Of a DNA stretch of 47,500 nucleotides, positions 41,062-47,500 are shown piece by piece. Position 1 is the first letter of the stretch. Each line of letters starts with the position of its first letter. The position numbers were made by a program, and so were the translations under genes. The DNA comes from Neocallimastix lanati (nom. inval.) (taxonomy: Eukaryota; Neocallimastigomycota; Neocallimastigomycetes; Neocallimastigales; Neocallimastigaceae), in the NCBI GenBank assembly GCA_016946835.1, contig JACVTC010000004.1, positions 1,380,001 to 1,427,500 on the forward strand, read 5' to 3'. The notes beneath the pieces are model-generated. The model was not told the DNA's origin. It worked only from the letters and a program-made list of their open reading frames with translations, and searched no databases.

Positions 41062-41066
41062 CTAAC

Positions 41067-41099
<33 letters not shown>

Positions 41100-41747
41100 T
41101 TAAATATTTATGTTTCTTAACAAAAATAAAATAAAAAAAATTTTTTTATTGTATATTATACTAATTTTAAATAAAATATTAAAATATTAAAGGTATAACA
41201 ACTAGTAATAAAAAAGAATCAGTAACGATAAGAAAACTAAAATATTATAATAAAGAAAATAATAAATTTTTATATTTCAGAAGTTTCAAAAAGATAGTAA
41301 AAGGAAGATTTGTATTCATATAAATATGAAAGTAATAGATATTTGAGAAGTAATAGATCAAAGTTATTAAAAATTAAATTCAAAAAACAGATTAATTACA
41401 TTATGAAGGTGGATTAAGAAAAGATTATGATATACTATTTAATTCTATTATTTACCTTTATTTGATTTTTGTTTTAAAAGTATAAAATATTAAATTATAC
41501 AATTTCCCTGATAATATCTTAAATTCTTTATTTTATTATAATTTTAATTGTTTAATTATATAATTAAACATTTTCATATATAATTTTTTATTTATTAAAA
41601 AAAATTATATAATGTATTTAGAGAGAAAAAAAATTTTTTCTATTTTTTAAATTTTTTAAAATATTAAATTTGAAATAAAAGTAGGTTTAATTAAAATAAT
41701 TTATTCATATAATTTTATTTTTATTTTTTATTTTTATTTTATTTTTA

Positions 41748-41799
<52 letters not shown>

Positions 41800-42605
41800 A
41801 TTTATTATATATAAATATTTAGTTATTTATATTAATAAATATATCATATATTATCACATATATTATTTTATATTGAATGTAATAATAAAGACTATTGAAC
41901 CAAACAAATAAAATATGAATAAAAAATTCTTTTTTTTTTTTTTATATAAAACTCTTTATACAGATAAAAAAACATTAATAATTATTTGTAGATTTATCTG
42001 TGTTTTAATTTAATTACATTAAAGTTATCTATATTTAAACATTAAAGTTATCTATATTTAAACTATTAAATATAAAATAAAATGAAAAATAGTTTATTCT
42101 TGACCTAAAAAGATATATATATATGTAATACCTACTATTATAAGATTTACTTGTAAGTAATAAAATTACATTTTTACTGACTGAAGATTTATCTTCTACT
42201 TCATTTCTCATGAAGTAATTAAATCTTATGTATCATCTTCAAAAAAGGATAAAGCAAAAATAAAATTAGAAAAGGGGGTCCCTTTGTTTTTTAAATAATA
42301 TTATTTAAATTTATAGAATTTTTTTATAATTTTTATTAAATAAATATATTTAATATAAAAAATTGATATTCATCACATTTTATTTTTTTTTTTTTTCTTT
42401 ATTATTATATTATATTATTTTATTGAAAATAGTTTTTTTTTTTTTGAATATTTTTAATTTAAAATTTATTATAAATTGTTTTTCCAGATATTCTGTTTAT
42501 TTTAAAAATAATTTTTTTTTTTTTTTTTTTTTTTTTTTGAATAAGAATTTTCAAAATTCATATTAAAAAAAATTAATATAAAATATATTCAAATATTTAG
42601 TTATT

Positions 42606-42606
42606 C

Positions 42607-42657
<51 letters not shown>
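42606..42657. repeat. (ATT)n microsatellite
   Basis: About 17 ATT units, followed by ATTTATTTATTT repeats. Confidence 0.9.
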
Positions 42658-42659
<2 letters not shown>

Positions 42660-43882
42660 TATTTATTTATATTTAAAAATTTATTATTATTATTTATTTA
42701 TATTTAAAAATTTAAGTCATTAAACTCATAATGAATAAATAAAAATTCAATTATCAAATTTTTATTTAATATTGTATAAATATGATATTTATACAAATCT
42801 TTTTTTAGTTTAAAAATGAAAAGCTCAAGATTATTTAATACAGTTTCATTAAATAATGAAAATAAATAAAAATATTATATTCAATTTAAATTATTTCAAA
42901 AATATAATTAGTCGATAATTAATTATTAATCATTAATTATTAATTAATGATTATTAATTATATGAATAGAGTAAATTGAAATTAAAAATTAACTATTTTT
43001 GATATATTTATATATTTATTATATAAATAATAAAGTATATTTATTATACTTTATAGAGAAAATAAAATATAAAAAAAAAAGATAGAAAAAATAAAAAACA
43101 AAAACAAAATAAAAAAGAAAAAAAATTATTAAATAGCTTTAATATTTAAAAAAGTATAATAAATAAATTTTTTATATAATTTTTTAAAGAATTAAATAGG
43201 TATTTTTTTCTATATTAATCATTATCAGTTTTTCTAAAAATAGAATATAATTAATTTTATAAAACAATAAAAGTATATCATGATTACTTGCACATGTACA
43301 TACTCAATAAATATTATTATATACGTTTAAGATATAAACTAAATATTTATATTAATTGCTCCTCCTAATACTAAAAATAGTATATAATTTATATTGATTA
43401 TTTATATTATTATTACTTACACATGCACTTTTATGATTATAATACAAACTAAAAATTTATACCAATTGCTTATTTTCTCAGTTAGAGTTTTATTTAATTT
43501 ATTTAATAATTTTTTCATATTATATAAACTTCCATAGTTAATAAAGATATTAATAATAATTAATTAATTAATAAGAAAGTTTAAAATTCAATATTATAGA
43601 TTTCATTATTATAAAAAAAAATATAATAGTTTAAAAAAAAAAAATTTTTTTTCAATATTTTTAAGTATTATTGAAAATTAAACAAATAATTAATTGTTAT
43701 GATATATTTTTTATTTTTTTTTTAAAAAATAAAAACGAATATTTGATATTTTATTATAGTTTTATAGAATAAAATAAAATGAATTTTTAAATTAAAATGA
43801 GTTTATTTATAAAAATTTATATGATTATGTATTAACAATTAAAAAAAAAAAATTGTTCATTATTAAAAAGTTATTTTGTTCT

Positions 43883-43919
<37 letters not shown>

Positions 43920-44310
43920 CATATTTTTGTTGAGAAAATTTATTTTAATTTAAATTAATATGAATATTTACTATTTATATTAAAATAATAGTAATAAAAA
44001 AAACTAAACAAATATAAACAAGAATTATATAAACAATATATATATATTAATTTTTTAATTTATAAATATATTTACTATGATGGAAAAATTTAAAAATATA
44101 AAAATAAACTCTTTAATTATTTGTGAATCTTAAATTTATATTAATATAATTAATTTATATTATAAAAATTTAATGGTTTTAATTTTTTAATTCTACAAAA
44201 TAAAATAAAATATAATTAAAAATTATAACTTTATTTATTTTTTTTTTTTTTTTTAATTTTTTTTTGAAAAATTTTTTTTTCAAATATATATATAAAGTAT
44301 ATATGTTAAG

Positions 44311-45701
44311 ATGGACAATGAAATAATTAATGAAGAAAGTAATAATTACAGTAGAAAAAGACTTTATAAGAGAAGTCAATCATTTTCATTAGGTATAAAT
44401 AATAAAAGTATAAAACCAAGGACAGCACCGAACATAATTCTAACAGATAATATTAAATATAATGTAGACATTTTAGATAATGATAAAAATACAGAGTATA
44501 AATATTCTGAAAATGATAGTAATATTTTTAATGATCTTATATTTAATGATGGATCGAAACAAAGAAACTTTTCAATATCCAACGGAGATTCAAAAGAAAT
44601 CAAAACTTATCAACAAAAATTTCCAAAGAAACTCGATAACGCCCTCAGTGTAGTTAATAATAATTATGATGATTTAACAGTAAATGAAACACCATCAATA
44701 TTAGAAGAAATGAAATATTTTTATAAATCATTTAACTTACAATTAGAACTAAATGATAAAGAAAAAAATGATGAGCTATCCAATGATAAATCAAAAAAAA
44801 TTAATAATTTAGAAGAAAAAAAATATAAATCAGAAAATTTAATAAAGTTGAGTAATGAATCCAATAATGACTATAATGATAATGAAATTAGAAGCATAGA
44901 AAAATTAACATATGAAAAGAAAATTGGTAGTGAAAATATATTATTACATATACATAATAATGATAAATATGACATTCATAATACTAAAGTCCAAAATGAT
45001 AATACAGAGAATGAAATAGATAGTGAAAATGAATATTCTAAAGTAACTTCAGTATCTTCATCATCACTGTCATATAACAGTTCTTATTCGACTGCCCCTC
45101 GTCGTCGTAGAAGTAGTCTATTACAGTTATTATTTAGTAAAACAAGAAGTCGAAATAATTCATCTATTTTTTCATCACAAATTTCATCAGTAGGTTACGA
45201 TAGTAGTTCAAATTCTGTTAATAATAATAATAATTTTAATGGCTCTATGAATATTAATAATAGAGAAAATCCACGTTTACGAAGAAAATCAAAATCAGTT
45301 TCATCGGGTAGAGAATCATCTTTCTCACTACTATATAATAAAGATAAAGACGCACCTTATGATATTAGTGATATTTTAGAAATAGGAACTAATAATCCAA
45401 TTTTTGAAGAAGATTTTAATCAAGAAATTCATCCAAATAAAAATAAATTTAGAAAAAAGAAGAATAGTAAAGAAAAAAGAAAAAGTACTATATTAGAAAA
45501 TGGACATGATATAAATGATGTATTATGTCTTCCAAATATTGAGTTAATTGGAAGAAAATCTTATGAAAATATAGTTATCAGTATATTCTTAGCTGAAAAA
45601 GTATATATTTATCTTTATATTATATTATATTATAGTAGTATAGTATAGTATATCGAGAATTAAATTATATAAATGATAACAATATAAATAGTGTCAAATT
45701 A

Positions 45702-45755
<54 letters not shown>

Positions 45756-45991
45756 ATTACTAAGAATAAAATTTTTAAATAAAATTTATATTCTATCATA
45801 TATCATATATTAGTTAAGAAAAGTTTTACCCCCATATTATAGAGAATGTCACACATGGGAATTAGTATATAATATAATAGATTATGGATCAAGTATAAGT
45901 ACGTTACTAACAAATTGTGAGGAAACTCATTTAAATGGCTCCTTTTTGTTAGCTATACTGGATACAGAAGGACGTGTAAGTTTAATCTATT

Positions 45992-46027
<36 letters not shown>

Positions 46028-46706
46028 GATAACAAATTAATATAATTAATTATTAATATATATATATATTTTTAATTTATTTCTATTTTATTTTATTATA
46101 TTATATTTTAAAAAGATTTATGGAGCATATTTATCAGAAATCTTACATGTTAGTAAAACATTTTATGGTTCTGGTGAATGTTTTCTTTGGAGATTAAATG
46201 ATGAAAATAAGGAAATTGAATATTTTAGAGGATCCTTTGAAAATCAATACCATATAGTAACGGACAAATCATTTATAGCATTTGGTGGAGGGTAAGAATT
46301 TATTTAAATTAACTAAAATGAAATATATATATGGACAAAAAAAAAAATAGATATCTTAAATAAAAGTTTTTATTATTTTTTTTTCATATAAAAAAATAGT
46401 TATAAAAAGTTTTTTTTTTTTTTTTATTTCATAAAAAAAAGAGTTATTATATATAAAAGTTTTTATTTATTTTTTTCATAAGTAATAATTAAATTCTAAT
46501 CAACATGTTTTCTTTTCCTATATATATATTATTCCAATTTATTTTTTCTATTACATAGAAATGGTGATTTTGGATTATATATTTCTAGTGATTTATTAAA
46601 TGGATATACATCCTTTTGTCCTACTTATAATAATCCACCTCTGACACCAAGTTGTAAATTTGAATGTGTTAATATTGAACTGTGGGGTTTCAATTTTTCA
46701 AAATAA
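44311..46706 (+). CDS. TLD-domain protein, OXR1-type
   Basis: Four exons, 44311-45600, 45814-45975, 46116-46291 and 46559-46706, join in frame to give about 591 residues. Residues 1 to ~410 are Asn/Ser/Asp-rich and probably disordered, with a basic, Ser-rich patch near 265-300 (APRRRRSSLLQLLFSKTRSR) and another near 335-345 (RLRRKSKS) that could be phosphorylation or targeting sites. The C-terminal ~175 residues form a TLD domain: LPNIELIG, IFLAEKLRKVLPPYYR, WELVYNIIDYGSS, FLLAILDTEGRIYGAYLSE, FYGSGECFLWRL, then FIAFGGGNGDFGLYISSDL, SCKFECVNIELWGF. TLD proteins (OXR1/NCOA7 family) bind the V-ATPase and act in oxidative-stress resistance; V-ATPase regulation here is inferred. No TBC, LysM or GRAM domain is seen. 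The start is the first ATG after a T-rich leader. Confidence 0.88.
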
Positions 46707-47500
46707 AAACATACAAAATAATAATTATCATAATTATAATAATAATAAAAGATATTATTAATATAATTATTATTAATTAATTATTTATTTATTTATTATT
46801 ATTATTATTATTATTTTGAAAATTTATTTCTTAAAGTTATATAAGAAATTAATATATTTTATAAAAAATATATAAAAAGCAAAATATACCAATATATAAA
46901 GTTATTTCTTATATAATATAAAAAAGGAAAACTATACCCATTATAAAATTATATATATATATATATTTTAAAAAAAATATAAACATAAGAAGAAAACAAT
47001 ATATGCATTCAAAATTAAACTAAACTGAACAACAAAGATCAACCATATTTAAAAAAAAAATAATAATAATAATAATAAATATAAAAATAATAAATTAAAT
47101 ATAATATTAAAAAAAATAAAATAAAAAATAATAATAATACAAATATGAATAATTGTAATTTTATTTTATTATTAAGATATTTTTAGAGAGTAGTTTTGCA
47201 TATAATTTTTATTTAAAAATTTAAATTATAAAACTTGTTTACTTAATAACTTAACACAAATAATTTATAAAATGTTAAAAACAAATGCATAATTTAAATT
47301 AAAATATACCCAAATATAAAATACCAATAATAAAAATACAATATTAAATGTTAAAAAAAAAAAAATTAATAAAACTATTAAAAAAAAAAAGCATAATATC
47401 TAAACTATTCAATATTAATATTTTTGGTATAATTAAAATTATTAAAATACTATATGAAAGAAAAAAAAAATATTGATTAATACTACAATCAATAAAAAAT
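46707..47500. other. A/T-rich 3' flank to window end
   Basis: Nothing but A/T sequence with short AAT and ATT arrays. No gene seen on either strand. Confidence 0.6.

Larger units (their letters stand above)
40207..44310. other. Long A/T-rich intergenic segment
   Basis: About 4.1 kb with no supportable gene. Contents: a poly(A) tract at 40505-40538, a 46-bp tandem duplication at 40970-41061, poly(T) tracts at 41750-41795, 42509-42538 and 43887-43919, an ATT array at 42606-42657, and a short hairpin TACTTCA/TGAAGTA at 42197-42217. Stretches near 41270-41400 and 42170-42290 are slightly less A/T-biased but give no protein I recognise. The last few hundred bases should hold the promoter of the TLD gene. 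Confidence 0.55.

Noticed and set aside
42197-42217. Hairpin TACTTCA-loop-TGAAGTA as a terminator or regulatory RNA
   Set aside because: A seven-base stem is expected by chance in 47 kb, and no gene ends nearby.

Overview
The window is a eukaryotic nuclear contig of extreme A+T richness: intergenic DNA and introns are almost pure A/T, with poly(T) tracts, ATT arrays and A/T minisatellites, while exons are visibly richer in G+C. The genes have many short GT-AG introns, usually with GTAAGT/GTAAAT-type donors. The proteins are Asn/Lys/Ser/Asp-rich. One gene combines leucine-rich repeats with hevein-like CBM18 chitin-binding modules, one encodes a secreted Cys-rich protein with a GPI-type tail, one looks like a ciliary (CCDC13-like) protein, and one looks like a fungus-specific Reg1-type PP1 regulator. 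Together these point to an anaerobic gut fungus (Neocallimastigomycota: flagellated zoospores, very low GC, abundant CBM18). This is inferred from composition and family content, with no database search.

Layout. 1-2.7 kb: A/T repeats, then a Reg1-like gene on the minus strand. 2.7-8.3 kb: A/T desert, then degenerate fragments of LINE-type (non-LTR) retrotransposons; one is flanked by a direct repeat, one copy of which carries a poly(T) insertion with a perfect 9-bp target duplication. 8.8-15.4 kb: a large decayed minus-strand gene of about 28 recognisable exons, nearly every one a single leucine-rich repeat, plus two paralogous Cys-rich modules and a C-terminal CBM18 pair. 15.4-18.4 kb: non-coding DNA with degenerate repeats. 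18.4-23.7 kb: a retroelement graveyard (Copia pol minus, Gypsy pol plus, possible gag and LTR minus) enclosed on both sides by AATAAAT-type satellite.

24.0-26.6 kb: single-exon R3H/G-patch protein (Sqs1-like, predicted Prp43 helicase cofactor). 28.1-30.7 kb: phosphoacetylglucosamine mutase locus that is clearly broken (stop, frameshifts, a missing conserved segment, changed active-site-loop glycines) although its exons keep strongly biased codon usage. 32.1-37.0 kb: 16-exon coiled-coil gene resembling CCDC13. 38.7-40.2 kb: 5-exon secreted Cys-rich protein. 44.3-46.7 kb: 4-exon TLD-domain (OXR1-type) protein. Intact genes: Reg1-like, Sqs1-like, CCDC13-like (one unresolved exon junction), secreted Cys-rich, TLD.

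There is no operon-like organisation; the genes are independent. The most distinctive structure is the LRR locus, where protein repeat, exon and intron phase coincide, so the gene appears to have grown by duplication of symmetric phase-2 exons. I found no tRNA, rRNA or CRISPR.
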